Both the position numbers and the translations under genes were made by a program. This document shows, piece by piece, positions 40,861 through 49,394 of a stretch of DNA of 64,000 nucleotides; position 1 is the stretch's first letter, and every line of letters begins with the position of its first letter. The notes beneath the pieces were generated by a model that searched no databases, had not been told where the DNA came from, and worked only from the letters and a program-made list of their open reading frames with translations. The stretch is from Pseudomonas putida (lineage in GTDB: Bacteria; Pseudomonadota; Gammaproteobacteria; Pseudomonadales; Pseudomonadaceae), in assembly GCA_041071465.1 (NCBI GenBank), contig CP163498.1, forward strand, positions 3,490,001-3,554,000. The letters are read 5' to 3'.

Positions 40861-41918
40861 CAGTGTGCCTTGAGGTTCTGCAGCTCGACCTGGGCGGCGC
40901 CTTCGGCGGCTTCGGCGATGTGGCCGATCACCCATGGCTGTTCACCGGCGGCGCGCAGTTCGTTCAGGGCCGCTTCGACCTGGTCCTGGGCGACGCAGAT
41001 GACCATGCCCACGCCGCAGTTCAGCACACGGTGCATTTCGTGCTCGTCGACGTTGCCTTTTTCCTGCAGGAAGTCGAATACCGCAGGGCGCTGCCAGCTG
41101 GCCACGTCAACCACGGCCTGGGCGTTTTTCGGCAGCACGCGCGGGATGTTGTCCAACAGGCCGCCACCGGTGATGTGGGCCATGGCCTTGACTGCGCCAG
41201 TGTTCTTGATCAGTTGCAGCAGCGGCTTGACGTAGATGCGGGTCGGCGCCATCAGCAGGTCGGTCAGCGGCTTGCCGTCCAGCTGGGTGTTTTCGATGTC
41301 GGTAGCCGACACTTCGAGGATCTTGCGGATCAGCGAGTAGCCGTTGGAGTGCGGGCCCGAGGACGGCAGAGCGATCAGTGCGTCGCCAGTGGCAACCTTG
41401 GAGCCATCGATGATTTCGGCCTTTTCCACCACGCCGACGCAGAAACCGGCCAGGTCGTAGTCTTCGCCTTCGTACATGCCAGGCATTTCGGCGGTTTCAC
41501 CACCGACCAGCGAGCAGCCGGCCAGTTCGCAACCGGCGCCAATGCCGGTGACCACGGTGGCAGCCACGTCAACGTTCAGCTTGCCAGTGGCGTAGTAGTC
41601 CAGGAAGAACAGCGGCTCGGCGCCGCATACCACCAGGTCGTTGACGCACATGGCGACCAGGTCCTGGCCAATGCTGTCGTGCTTGTTCAGGTTCAATGCC
41701 AGGCGCAGCTTGGTGCCGACGCCGTCGGTGCCGGAGACCAGCACCGGCTGCTTGTAGCCAGCCGGGATCTCGCAAAGGGCGCCGAAGCCACCCAGGCCAC
41801 CCATGACTTCAGGGCGTGCGGTGCGTTTTGCCACGCCCTTGATGCGTTCGACCAGTGCTTCGCCGGCGTCGATGTCTACACCGGCGTCCTTGTAGCTCAG
41901 GGAGGGTTGCTTGCTCAT
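40860..41918 (-). CDS. purM: Phosphoribosylformylglycinamidine cyclo-ligase (AIRS)
   Basis: A 352-residue ATP-dependent enzyme that closes the imidazole ring of AIR in purine synthesis. The N-terminal [12 protein letters not shown], the [13 protein letters not shown] loop, [22 protein letters not shown] and [13 protein letters not shown] are characteristic. It is first in the purM-purN unit. The 255-bp region to the next gene (41919-42173) holds the divergent promoters; no specific operator is recognised. Confidence 0.97.
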   Translation of the reverse strand: MSKQPSLSYKDAGVDIDAGEALVERIKGVAKRTARPEVMGGLGGFGALCEIPAGYKQPVLVSGTDGVGTKLRLALNLNKHDSIGQDLVAMCVNDLVVCGAEPLFFLDYYATGKLNVDVAATVVTGIGAGCELAGCSLVGGETAEMPGMYEGEDYDLAGFCVGVVEKAEIIDGSKVATGDALIALPSSGPHSNGYSLIRKILEVSATDIENTQLDGKPLTDLLMAPTRIYVKPLLQLIKNTGAVKAMAHITGGGLLDNIPRVLPKNAQAVVDVASWQRPAVFDFLQEKGNVDEHEMHRVLNCGVGMVICVAQDQVEAALNELRAAGEQPWVIGHIAEAAEGAAQVELQNLKAH

Positions 41919-42173
41919 TGATCCAGGCCTTTAGGAGGGAGGGATTCTTAAAAACGACCATGACGGCCAAGGCCGGCGGGTAAGCGGCGGCTGCCTGAAA
42001 CGTCAGTGGTCTGTGAAGGCGCGCGATTTTATCAGGGTTGCCGGGCAGCGGCCATCCTCAGGCCGACGGGCAGGGCGGTAAATTGTTGAAAAAGGGCCGA
42101 GGGTGGTTGATGCGGTTGCATGTGTATAAGCTGCAAGTAGCGAGCTTCATGCTCGACTGGACAGGAATCCTCC

Positions 42174-43241
42174 ATGCGTTTGTTCAATATTCTGGCAGCC
42201 GGTTGCCTGGCGCTGATCTCGGCCACAGCCGTGGCTGAAAATGTCTCAGGCCTTTATCAGGTACGCGAGCCGGTGACCGGGCAGGGTGCCGAAGCCCGTA
42301 CAGCAGCCACCGTCAACGCCCTCGACACGCTGGCGCTACGCCTGACCGGCGATCCAAAGGCCGTACAAAGCCCGGCATTGGCCGAGCTGCGTAAGGACCC
42401 ACAGCAAATCATCAATCAAGTGGGCAGCGAAGCCGGCCCGCCCGAGTCGGTGGTGGTCGAGTTCGACCCCGGCAGCACCGAGCGTGCTTTGCGCAAGGCT
42501 GGCCTGGCCCTGTGGGGCAGTAACCGGCCCTCGATCCTGGGGTGGTGGCTGAACGACAGCGTCGAAGGCAGCAACCTGGTCGGTGATGGCCAGGCGACTG
42601 CCCAGCCCCTGCGTCGCGCCGCCCAGCACCGTGGCCTGCCGTTGCGCTTGCCGCTGGGCGACCTGCAGGAGCAACTGGTCGCCAATGCCAAGCAGATCGA
42701 AGGCAGCGATCCGGCGCCGCTGCGCGAAGCCTCAGAACGCTATGGCGCCGATGCATTGCTGGCGGTACATGCCCAGGAGGCCGACGGCAAGTGGCAGGCT
42801 AAGTGGCGGCTGTGGCTGGGCGACCAGCGTGAGCAGGGGAGTGCCGAGGGCGCGGACCAGGCAGCTCTTGCCGATGCGGTGATGCTGGCGGTAAGCAGCC
42901 GCCTGGCGCCGCGCTACGTCACCCGGCCGGGCGCCAGCAGCCAAATGCAAGTGCAAGTGCAGGGCATGAACCTGCATCGCTACGCCGAGCTGGCCCGTGT
43001 ACTGGAGCCGTATGGCCCTCGTTTGCAAATGGCCGAAGGCACTACCCTGACCTACGGGGTGACTGGCAATCGTGAGCAGCTGCGCGCCCAGCTTGGCCTG
43101 GCCAAGCTGCAGGAAATGCCGGCAGAGCAGGCGCCGGTAGTGCCTGCTACGCCAGCGCCAGCCGCCGATGCCGTCGCCGGGCAGCCCGCGCCCGCGCAGC
43201 CTGCGCCCAAGCCGTTCGACGGCCTGCGTTTTCGCTGGTAA
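42174..43241 (+). CDS. DUF2066 exported protein
   Basis: A 355-residue protein with an N-terminal signal (LFNILAAGCLALISATAVAEN) and a DUF2066 domain (YQVREPVTGQGAEARTAATVNALDTLALRLTG at about 25-55). A Pro/Ala-rich linker precedes the C-terminal DGLRFRW. It is divergent from purM and lies 12 bp upstream of the AI-2E/PerM gene, followed by hda, a conserved cluster in Pseudomonas. Function unknown. Confidence 0.85.
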   Translation: MRLFNILAAGCLALISATAVAENVSGLYQVREPVTGQGAEARTAATVNALDTLALRLTGDPKAVQSPALAELRKDPQQIINQVGSEAGPPESVVVEFDPGSTERALRKAGLALWGSNRPSILGWWLNDSVEGSNLVGDGQATAQPLRRAAQHRGLPLRLPLGDLQEQLVANAKQIEGSDPAPLREASERYGADALLAVHAQEADGKWQAKWRLWLGDQREQGSAEGADQAALADAVMLAVSSRLAPRYVTRPGASSQMQVQVQGMNLHRYAELARVLEPYGPRLQMAEGTTLTYGVTGNREQLRAQLGLAKLQEMPAEQAPVVPATPAPAADAVAGQPAPAQPAPKPFDGLRFRW

Positions 43242-43253
43242 GGGGAGCACACC

Positions 43254-44327
43254 GTGACCGACATGCGTCGCTGGATCTGGCTGGGTGCCGCCCTGCTTAT
43301 CGCTGTGCTGCTTTATAGCCTGCACAATATTCTTACCCCGTTCCTGGTCGGCATTCTGCTGGCCTACCTGGCCGACCCTCTGGTCGATCGCCTCGAACGC
43401 CTGGGCCTGTCGCGCACTTGGGGCGTGGTGGTGGTGTTCGGCCTGTTCACCCTGGTGCTGCTGGCCTTGCTGCTGGTGCTGGTGCCGATGCTTGCCAAGC
43501 AGTTGGTGCGTCTGTACGAGTTGGCGCCGCAGATGCTCGACTGGCTCGAACAGGTGGCGCTGCCTTGGGCGCAGAGCCGTCTGGGCCTGGCCGATGGCTT
43601 CTGGAAGTTCGACAAGATCAAGGCCGCCATCGGTGCGCACATGGGCCAGACCACCGATATCGTTGGCATGTTGTTGTCCCACGCGACCGCTTCGAGCCTG
43701 GCGTTGATGGCCTGGCTGGCCAATATGGTGCTGATCCCGGTAGTGGGCTTCTATCTGCTGCGCGATTGGGACCTGATGATGGGCAAGCTGCGCGGCCTGC
43801 TGCCGCGCCAGCGTGAGCCGCAAGTGATGGGCCTGGCGGGCGAGTGTCATGAAGTGCTGGGGGCATTCGTGCGCGGGCAACTGATGGTAATGCTGGCCCT
43901 GGGCATCATCTATTCGGCCGGGCTTATGCTGGTGGGGCTCGAACTGGGCCTACTGATCGGCATGCTCGCCGGCCTTGCTGCCATCGTGCCGTACATGGGC
44001 TTCATCATTGGCATTGGTGCCGCGCTGGTGGCTGGCCTGTTCCAGTTCGGCGGCGACCTGTACCCGATGCTGGGCATCGTTGCGGTGTTCATGGTCGGGC
44101 AGGCGCTGGAGGGCATGGTGCTGACCCCGCTACTGGTGGGGGACCGCATTGGCCTGCACCCGGTAGCCGTTATCTTCGCCATCCTGGCCGGTGGTGAGCT
44201 GTTCGGCTTTACCGGGGTGCTGCTGGCCTTGCCGGTGGCGGCGGTGATCATGGTGTTGCTGCGGCATATGCATGACCTGTACAAGGAGTCGGACATGTAC
44301 GCGGGAGATATCGATCCTGACTTGTAA
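43254..44327 (+). CDS. AI-2E/PerM-family permease
   Basis: A 357-residue protein with about eight transmembrane segments, including ALLIAVLLYSLHNILTPFLVGILLAYL and VMLALGIIYSAGLMLVGLELGLLIGMLAGLAAIVPY. The C-terminal FAILAGGELFGFTGVLLALPVAAVIMVLL segment is the family signature. The family includes the putative AI-2 exporter TqsA and the E. coli protein PerM; the transported compound here is unknown. It is likely co-transcribed with DUF2066 upstream. hda follows after 181 bp. Confidence 0.9.
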   Translation: MTDMRRWIWLGAALLIAVLLYSLHNILTPFLVGILLAYLADPLVDRLERLGLSRTWGVVVVFGLFTLVLLALLLVLVPMLAKQLVRLYELAPQMLDWLEQVALPWAQSRLGLADGFWKFDKIKAAIGAHMGQTTDIVGMLLSHATASSLALMAWLANMVLIPVVGFYLLRDWDLMMGKLRGLLPRQREPQVMGLAGECHEVLGAFVRGQLMVMLALGIIYSAGLMLVGLELGLLIGMLAGLAAIVPYMGFIIGIGAALVAGLFQFGGDLYPMLGIVAVFMVGQALEGMVLTPLLVGDRIGLHPVAVIFAILAGGELFGFTGVLLALPVAAVIMVLLRHMHDLYKESDMYAGDIDPDL

Positions 44328-44508
44328 CGGTGGGGCTGCCGTGCTGCCCGCCCGGTACATGGCAGCCTCTGCAACGGTTGAAAGTAGTGCAACTTGTTGA
44401 TTTTGCTTGCGCTATCTGCAGCCGAGATTGTGCGCCCCGCGTTGCAGGTATAGACTTTGCACATTGTTCACCAAAGGCCCCCTGCGGTCCTGTAGACCGC
44501 CCGCGAGC

Positions 44509-45216
44509 ATGAAACCACCGATCCAGTTGCCCCTGGGTGTGCGCCTGCGCGATGACGCCACCTTCATCAACTACTATCCGGGCGCCAATGCTGCGGCATT
44601 GGGTTACGTCGAGCGGCTATGCGAAGCCGACGCCGGCTGGACCGAGAGCCTTATCTACCTGTGGGGCAAGCAGGGTGTTGGCCGTTCCCACCTGTTGCAG
44701 GCCGCCACTCATCGCTTCCAGCAACGGGGCGAACCCGCTGTCTACCTGCCACTGGCGCAACTGCTCGATCGTGGCGTAGGTTTGCTCGACTACCTGGCCC
44801 AATACGAACTGGTGTGCATCGACGATCTGCACGTGATCGCCGGCAAGGCTGACTGGGAAGAAGCCATGTTCCACCTGTTCAACCGCCTGCGCGACAGTGG
44901 CCGGCGCTTGCTGCTGGCTGCCTCGGCATCACCGCGTGAACTGCCGGTGAAGCTGCCGGACCTGAAGTCGCGGCTGACCCTGGCCCTGGTATTCCAGATG
45001 CGTGGCCTGTCCGACGAAGACAAGCTGCGGGCCCTGCAACTGCGTGCTTCGCGCCGTGGTCTGCACCTCACCGACGAAGTCGGTCACTTCATCCTCACCC
45101 GCGGTGCGCGCAGCATGAGTGCGCTGTTCGACCTGCTCGAACGCCTCGACCAGGCTTCGCTGCAGGCGCAACGCAAGCTCACCATCCCATTCCTGAAAGA
45201 AACCCTGGGCTGGTAA
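44509..45216 (+). CDS. hda: DnaA regulatory inactivator Hda
   Basis: A 235-residue AAA+ protein that, with the β clamp, promotes hydrolysis of DnaA-bound ATP to prevent over-initiation. The N-terminal clamp-binding peptide QLPLGVRL (about residues 5-12) is clear. The P-loop is GKQGVGRSHL and the sensor/Walker-B region LVCIDDLHVIAG. It is close to DnaA domain III and the length is typical. The start at 44509 is set by the clamp motif. Confidence 0.95.
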   Translation: MKPPIQLPLGVRLRDDATFINYYPGANAAALGYVERLCEADAGWTESLIYLWGKQGVGRSHLLQAATHRFQQRGEPAVYLPLAQLLDRGVGLLDYLAQYELVCIDDLHVIAGKADWEEAMFHLFNRLRDSGRRLLLAASASPRELPVKLPDLKSRLTLALVFQMRGLSDEDKLRALQLRASRRGLHLTDEVGHFILTRGARSMSALFDLLERLDQASLQAQRKLTIPFLKETLGW

Positions 45217-45337
45217 CCCCTTGAAAACGCTGGGCCAGAGCGGCAAAACAAAAAAGTCACATCTTTTTCGATAAAATTTGCAAATGGCCATGATAGAGGG
45301 CATAGTTTCACCCTTCTAAAGGATTACAGACACGGTC

Positions 45338-45988
45338 GTGCCCATGCTGAAGCGCTTCGCACCCCTCGTGCCACTCGCACTCGTGACCCTGCTTTTTGGC
45401 TGCGCGGCCCAAGGCCCAGCGTCTCATTCAGAGCCTCAGGATCACACCCCGATCGCCGCACAATCGGCAATCAAGGCCAAAGCCTCGTCCTCGTCGGTAT
45501 TCGGCGAGCCGGAGGAGCTGGCCACTGAAGATGACCTGGAGTCGTTCTCCAGCAGCAAGCCTTACCAGCTGCCAGTGCTGGCTGACAGCATTCTCGAGCG
45601 CGGCATGTCGCTGATCGGCACCCGCTACCGCTTCGGTGGTACCTCGGAAAAGTCCGGCTTCGACTGCAGTGGCTTCATCGGCTACCTGTTCCGCGAAGAG
45701 GCGGGCATGACCCTGCCGCGCTCCACGCGTGAAATGATCAACGTCGATGCCCCGAAAGTGGCCCGCAACAAGCTCAAGCCAGGTGACCTGCTGTTCTTCA
45801 GCACCAATGGCCGCGGTCGCGTAAGCCATGCTGGCATCTACTTGGGTGACAACCAGTTCATCCACTCCAGCAGCCGCCGCAGCGGCGGTGTGCGCATCGA
45901 CAGCCTCGGTGACCGCTACTGGAGCAAGACCTTCATCGAAGCCAAGCGAGCCTTGGCCATGGCGCCGACCAACATCGCGCGCAACTGA
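45338..45988 (+). CDS. NlpC/P60 lipoprotein endopeptidase, first of a tandem pair
   Basis: A 216-residue protein. The start is a GTG at 45338 or the ATG at 45344; neither has an ideal ribosome site. It has a lipobox LFGC (about Cys22), an unstructured Ser-rich stretch, and a C-terminal NlpC/P60 domain with catalytic Cys in GFDCSGFI (about 109), His in VSHAGIY and a third polar residue following. It would cleave peptidoglycan stem peptides from the outer membrane, as E. coli MepS/MepH do. The second copy starts 140 bp downstream. Confidence 0.9.
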   Translation: MPMLKRFAPLVPLALVTLLFGCAAQGPASHSEPQDHTPIAAQSAIKAKASSSSVFGEPEELATEDDLESFSSSKPYQLPVLADSILERGMSLIGTRYRFGGTSEKSGFDCSGFIGYLFREEAGMTLPRSTREMINVDAPKVARNKLKPGDLLFFSTNGRGRVSHAGIYLGDNQFIHSSSRRSGGVRIDSLGDRYWSKTFIEAKRALAMAPTNIARN

Positions 45989-46127
45989 TGGCAAAATGAT
46001 GTACCCTGCCGCGGCGGCGATGCTTTGAAAAAAGCTCGCCGCCGTGCGCATTTACAGAAAGCGTCTAATCTAAATTCTCAACTCTTTTCGGCTGCGGCGC
46101 AGCGGTCTCAGACAGGATGTTCTGGCC

Positions 46128-46661
46128 ATGGTAAAGATGGCGCGCTTCGCATTTCTCTCCCTGGCGGCATTACTCGCTGCCTGCTCCAGCCGTGCGCCTG
46201 CGCCGGCCCCTGTGGTACAGCCGCAGGTCACCTACAGCCAACCCAACCCTTCGCCGATTGCCGATGACGTGTTGATTCGCGCCATTGGGCTGGTGGGTAC
46301 GCCTTATCGTTGGGGTGGCAATACACCGGATTCCGGTTTCGACTGCAGCGGCCTGATCAAATATGTGTACCGTGATGCTGCCGGCATCAGCCTGCCGCGT
46401 TCCACGCGAGAAATGATCGTCATGCGCGCGCCGACGGTTGACGCCAAGTCGCTGCAGTCCGGTGATCTGGTGTTCTTCGCCACCAGTGGTGGCTCGCAGG
46501 TCAGCCATGCCGGCATTTATGTTGGGGAAGGGCGCTTCGTGCATGCCCCTTCCACCGGCGGTACCGTGCGCCTGGACTACCTGTCCAACAGCTACTGGGC
46601 CAAAGCCTACCTGCAGGCCAAGCGTGTGATCCCGCAAGGGCACCTCGCACAGAACCCCTGA
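46128..46661 (+). CDS. NlpC/P60 lipoprotein endopeptidase, second of a tandem pair
   Basis: A 177-residue protein with a lipobox LAAC, a Pro-rich spacer and an NlpC/P60 domain with catalytic Cys in GFDCSGLI, His in VSHAGIY. The sequence is similar to the upstream protein over the domain (STREMI, SGDLVFFATS), so the pair arose by duplication. Its start at 46128 follows CAGGATG. Two differing lengths suggest divergence in location or partners. Confidence 0.9.
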   Translation: MVKMARFAFLSLAALLAACSSRAPAPAPVVQPQVTYSQPNPSPIADDVLIRAIGLVGTPYRWGGNTPDSGFDCSGLIKYVYRDAAGISLPRSTREMIVMRAPTVDAKSLQSGDLVFFATSGGSQVSHAGIYVGEGRFVHAPSTGGTVRLDYLSNSYWAKAYLQAKRVIPQGHLAQNP

Positions 46662-46682
46662 CAGCGCTTGGGGTGTGGCGTT

Positions 46683-46709
46683 GCAGGAGCCGCTGAGCGC
46701 GGTTCCTGC
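46683..46709 (+). terminator. Hairpin after the NlpC/P60 pair
   Basis: GCAGGAGCCGC (46683-46693) pairs with GCGGTTCCTGC (46699-46709) with one G-T pair around a 5-nt loop, 22 bp past the stop. A short T run follows further on, so strength is uncertain. Confidence 0.6.
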
Positions 46710-46836
46710 AGCGCAGGTTTTGTCCAGCCTTGCAGGTCTGGCCACCGCGTCACGCTTCGTGGCAGTGCACACCTACCGCTGATTCATGCCATGGCAAGAC
46801 GATGATGCCTTCTTTGGGTGTCATCTGGAGTGGGTC

Positions 46837-49383
46837 ATGAGCAAGATCGAAGAACAAACCCGTCATAGCCTTGAATTGGCTGATGCCGTGATCCCCTTGA
46901 TCCGGCTGGTCGATGAAGTGCTGCACGCTTACCCTGATCCCTACCTGCTAGCGAGCAGGCACGCAGAGCAGATTGTGTTCAAACACACTGGCAAGCGTGT
47001 GGATCCGCGGTTCGTCTGGTGGCACCAGTTCAATACCGAGAGTTCCAGCAGCCGCAGTTTCACGGGGTGGCAGCACAGAGGGCCGCCACAGAAGTCGCTG
47101 GTGCTTACCGAGCTGGTAGTAGAGCGGTTCGATGACTACTTTCAGGATGCTGTAGATGAGCTGGACCTGCGCGGCGGCTTCTATTGGCAGGGGCCTCACG
47201 CGGCTTTTTACGACGAGCGTAATGAAGTCCGCATGCTGGGTAGCGCGGTGCAGCAGGACTTGTGGGCACTGGATTTCGCATCACTCTACCGCGGAGAGGT
47301 CGAGCGTTTTTGGGCGGCTCACGAGAAGAGTTTTCGAGTACTGGCCAAAGTCAACCTGCTGGGTGAAGGAAGGCTTGCGCTGACTTGCCAGCGGATCTCG
47401 CAGTCGGACTGGCGACATCTGTGCGCCATGGTAAGCGAGACGCTTTCGGGCGTAGAGCTGCCCACCCTGCAGAAGTTGCGTCAGGACAATGACGAGCCTC
47501 CGCTCACGGTCGTTCGCTACGTGTTTGGCGAGGGAGACAGGGGCTGCCTGTTCACCTTCCACGCACAGGGTGGAAGGGTATTGGCGTACTTGCCTTGGCA
47601 CGCTGAGGCGCTCAGGGCATTCGATTCCGAGCTGGAAATGGTCCGCTGGCTTGTGACGCGATGGCAAACGCCGCAGGCATTGGACAGCTTTATCGCGCAA
47701 GGGCATGGCAACCGGCACGATGCCGCCAGGCAGCAGTTGATCAAGGTGCACCTAAAAGGCATCGCTGACAGCCGTTCGGATGAGGCGGCGTTGATCGCGC
47801 TCAAGCTGTTCGAGCGTCCGCTCAATGGCAACTTCTTCACCTGCATCATAGAGCAGGCGCTCGACGAGATGCGCCGTAATGCGCAACTGATGCGTGATAA
47901 CACAAGTTTGCGCAAGGCAATGCTCAGCGGTTATCTGTCAGCATTCATCGGCGTCTTCGGCGGCTTCGTTCCTTTGGGGTGGCCGATATCCCTGATGTTG
48001 CTCGGGGCGGGTGTGGCGAAGGTCGCCCTGGATATTGATGAAGCCCTTAACGCGACAGACGCGCAATCGCGCATGAGTGCACTGCGTTCTGCAGTGCTCG
48101 ACAGCGTGTTCGCAAGTTTCAACTTGTTGGATGTAACGACACAGCCAAGTCTGGGGAGTGTTTTGCGCCAGGCACCACCCCATGAAGTTGGTGTCGAGCT
48201 AGAGGTCTGGCAAGCCGATAGCAGTGCCACACGCTTAGTGGAGGGCGAGGAGACCAACGCGCTGGTGAGTGGTGAGTTGGGCGCGAGTGGACGCCTGCGT
48301 GGTGTTCGCATGACTGACGATGGCAAGTGCTGGATTACATTGAATGGTCTCACTTACCGGGTGCGATACAGTCATGAACTGGCCGTCTGGTTAGTGGTGC
48401 CCGTAAACAATCCCTATGCCTTCGTCCCGCTTAGGCCCGTGCGCTTGAACGCGGCGGGTGAGTGGGAGCTGCTGGGGCCTCCTCGGTTGCTGGGCGGCAG
48501 CCCTCCGGCGGTGGAAGGCATGCCAAGTGTTCCCTCGCCGTTCTGGGATACCTACACAGCCATTGATGACGCGTCGAGCACGCGGCTGGCCGAGCAGTCT
48601 CTACAGCGCCAGAAAGCATTGCTGGAGAAGTGGCCTGTCGCCGAGCTGCCTAATGGGCGGGCACCAGACCTGGACGAGCGTGGGCTGGATTGCGTCAAGG
48701 TTGATGGCTTGCCTCGCTATTCCTACCGCTACGGCCATGAGTACTTCAATTCGCTGGTCGAGTGGTACACCAGCAACGAGTCCACCGTGAACGATGTCAT
48801 GCGCACCGGACGGTACCAGTACGGCGATGAAGACAGTTATATCAATGATCTGGCCGATAGCCTGGGGCGGCTACCCAAGAGCAACGAGGTCACGTTGTAT
48901 CGCGGTGGGCACCGCTCGCGTGGTACCGGTGGCGAGTTCTATCGAAACGGCCATTTGCGGGTGGGTGATGTGCTGGTCAATACCGACCTGACTTCGTTCA
49001 CCGAAAACCCGTACAAGGTTACCGAGTTCGCCTGCTTGCCCTTCGCCGGGGCGCCGGGCAGTTTGCCTGGGCTGTTCGACGACAGTTCGGTGGTGTTCGA
49101 GCTGGTGGCTGGGCGATATAGGGGGGCAACACCGATCAGCGCGTTTTCTATCTTCTGGCAGGAGGGTGAATCACTGATGCTACCGGGTAACTACTTGCGC
49201 ATCGAGGGCCTGGAGCAGGTGTATGGTGAGCATTATCGCTTTATCAAGGTGACGTTGGCCCAAACCGGCAAGCCTGTTTCCGGCCCGGTGTATGACTTGC
49301 GTACGGGGCTACTGTTCGATGTGGCCGCTTATCGGGCGCAGTTCCGTACGCCTGCGCTGGCGCAACGTTTTTTCCCAGCCTGA
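46837..49383 (+). CDS. Putative DUF6543-type toxin with C-terminal mono-ADP-ribosyltransferase domain
   Basis: An 848-residue protein. The ATG at 46837 is chosen because GGAG (46827-46830) is 6 nt upstream; an earlier ATG at 46786 lacks one. The N-terminal half resembles the dermonecrotic-toxin domain (DUF6543) of Pseudomonas polymorphic toxins: HTGKRVDPRFVWW and WALDFASLYRGEVERFW (Asp146 onwards). A hydrophobic segment (about 366-398) could insert in a membrane. The C-terminus shows the ADP-ribosyltransferase order: Arg689 in LYRG, TSFT (719-722) in the STS position and Glu776-x-Glu778 in WQEGESLMLPG. No signal peptide, secretion marker or immunity gene is adjacent. Sample base composition is lower in GC than neighbours (50% at 47881-47940). 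Substrate and target cell are unknown. Confidence 0.75.
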   Translation: MSKIEEQTRHSLELADAVIPLIRLVDEVLHAYPDPYLLASRHAEQIVFKHTGKRVDPRFVWWHQFNTESSSSRSFTGWQHRGPPQKSLVLTELVVERFDDYFQDAVDELDLRGGFYWQGPHAAFYDERNEVRMLGSAVQQDLWALDFASLYRGEVERFWAAHEKSFRVLAKVNLLGEGRLALTCQRISQSDWRHLCAMVSETLSGVELPTLQKLRQDNDEPPLTVVRYVFGEGDRGCLFTFHAQGGRVLAYLPWHAEALRAFDSELEMVRWLVTRWQTPQALDSFIAQGHGNRHDAARQQLIKVHLKGIADSRSDEAALIALKLFERPLNGNFFTCIIEQALDEMRRNAQLMRDNTSLRKAMLSGYLSAFIGVFGGFVPLGWPISLMLLGAGVAKVALDIDEALNATDAQSRMSALRSAVLDSVFASFNLLDVTTQPSLGSVLRQAPPHEVGVELEVWQADSSATRLVEGEETNALVSGELGASGRLRGVRMTDDGKCWITLNGLTYRVRYSHELAVWLVVPVNNPYAFVPLRPVRLNAAGEWELLGPPRLLGGSPPAVEGMPSVPSPFWDTYTAIDDASSTRLAEQSLQRQKALLEKWPVAELPNGRAPDLDERGLDCVKVDGLPRYSYRYGHEYFNSLVEWYTSNESTVNDVMRTGRYQYGDEDSYINDLADSLGRLPKSNEVTLYRGGHRSRGTGGEFYRNGHLRVGDVLVNTDLTSFTENPYKVTEFACLPFAGAPGSLPGLFDDSSVVFELVAGRYRGATPISAFSIFWQEGESLMLPGNYLRIEGLEQVYGEHYRFIKVTLAQTGKPVSGPVYDLRTGLLFDVAAYRAQFRTPALAQRFFPA

Positions 49384-49394
49384 TATCGGGTTTG

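Noticed and set aside
44407..44508. Longer hda reading frame from 44407
   Set aside because: The extension is Arg/Cys-rich and lacks family sequence; the clamp-binding motif sits a few residues after the ATG at 44509.
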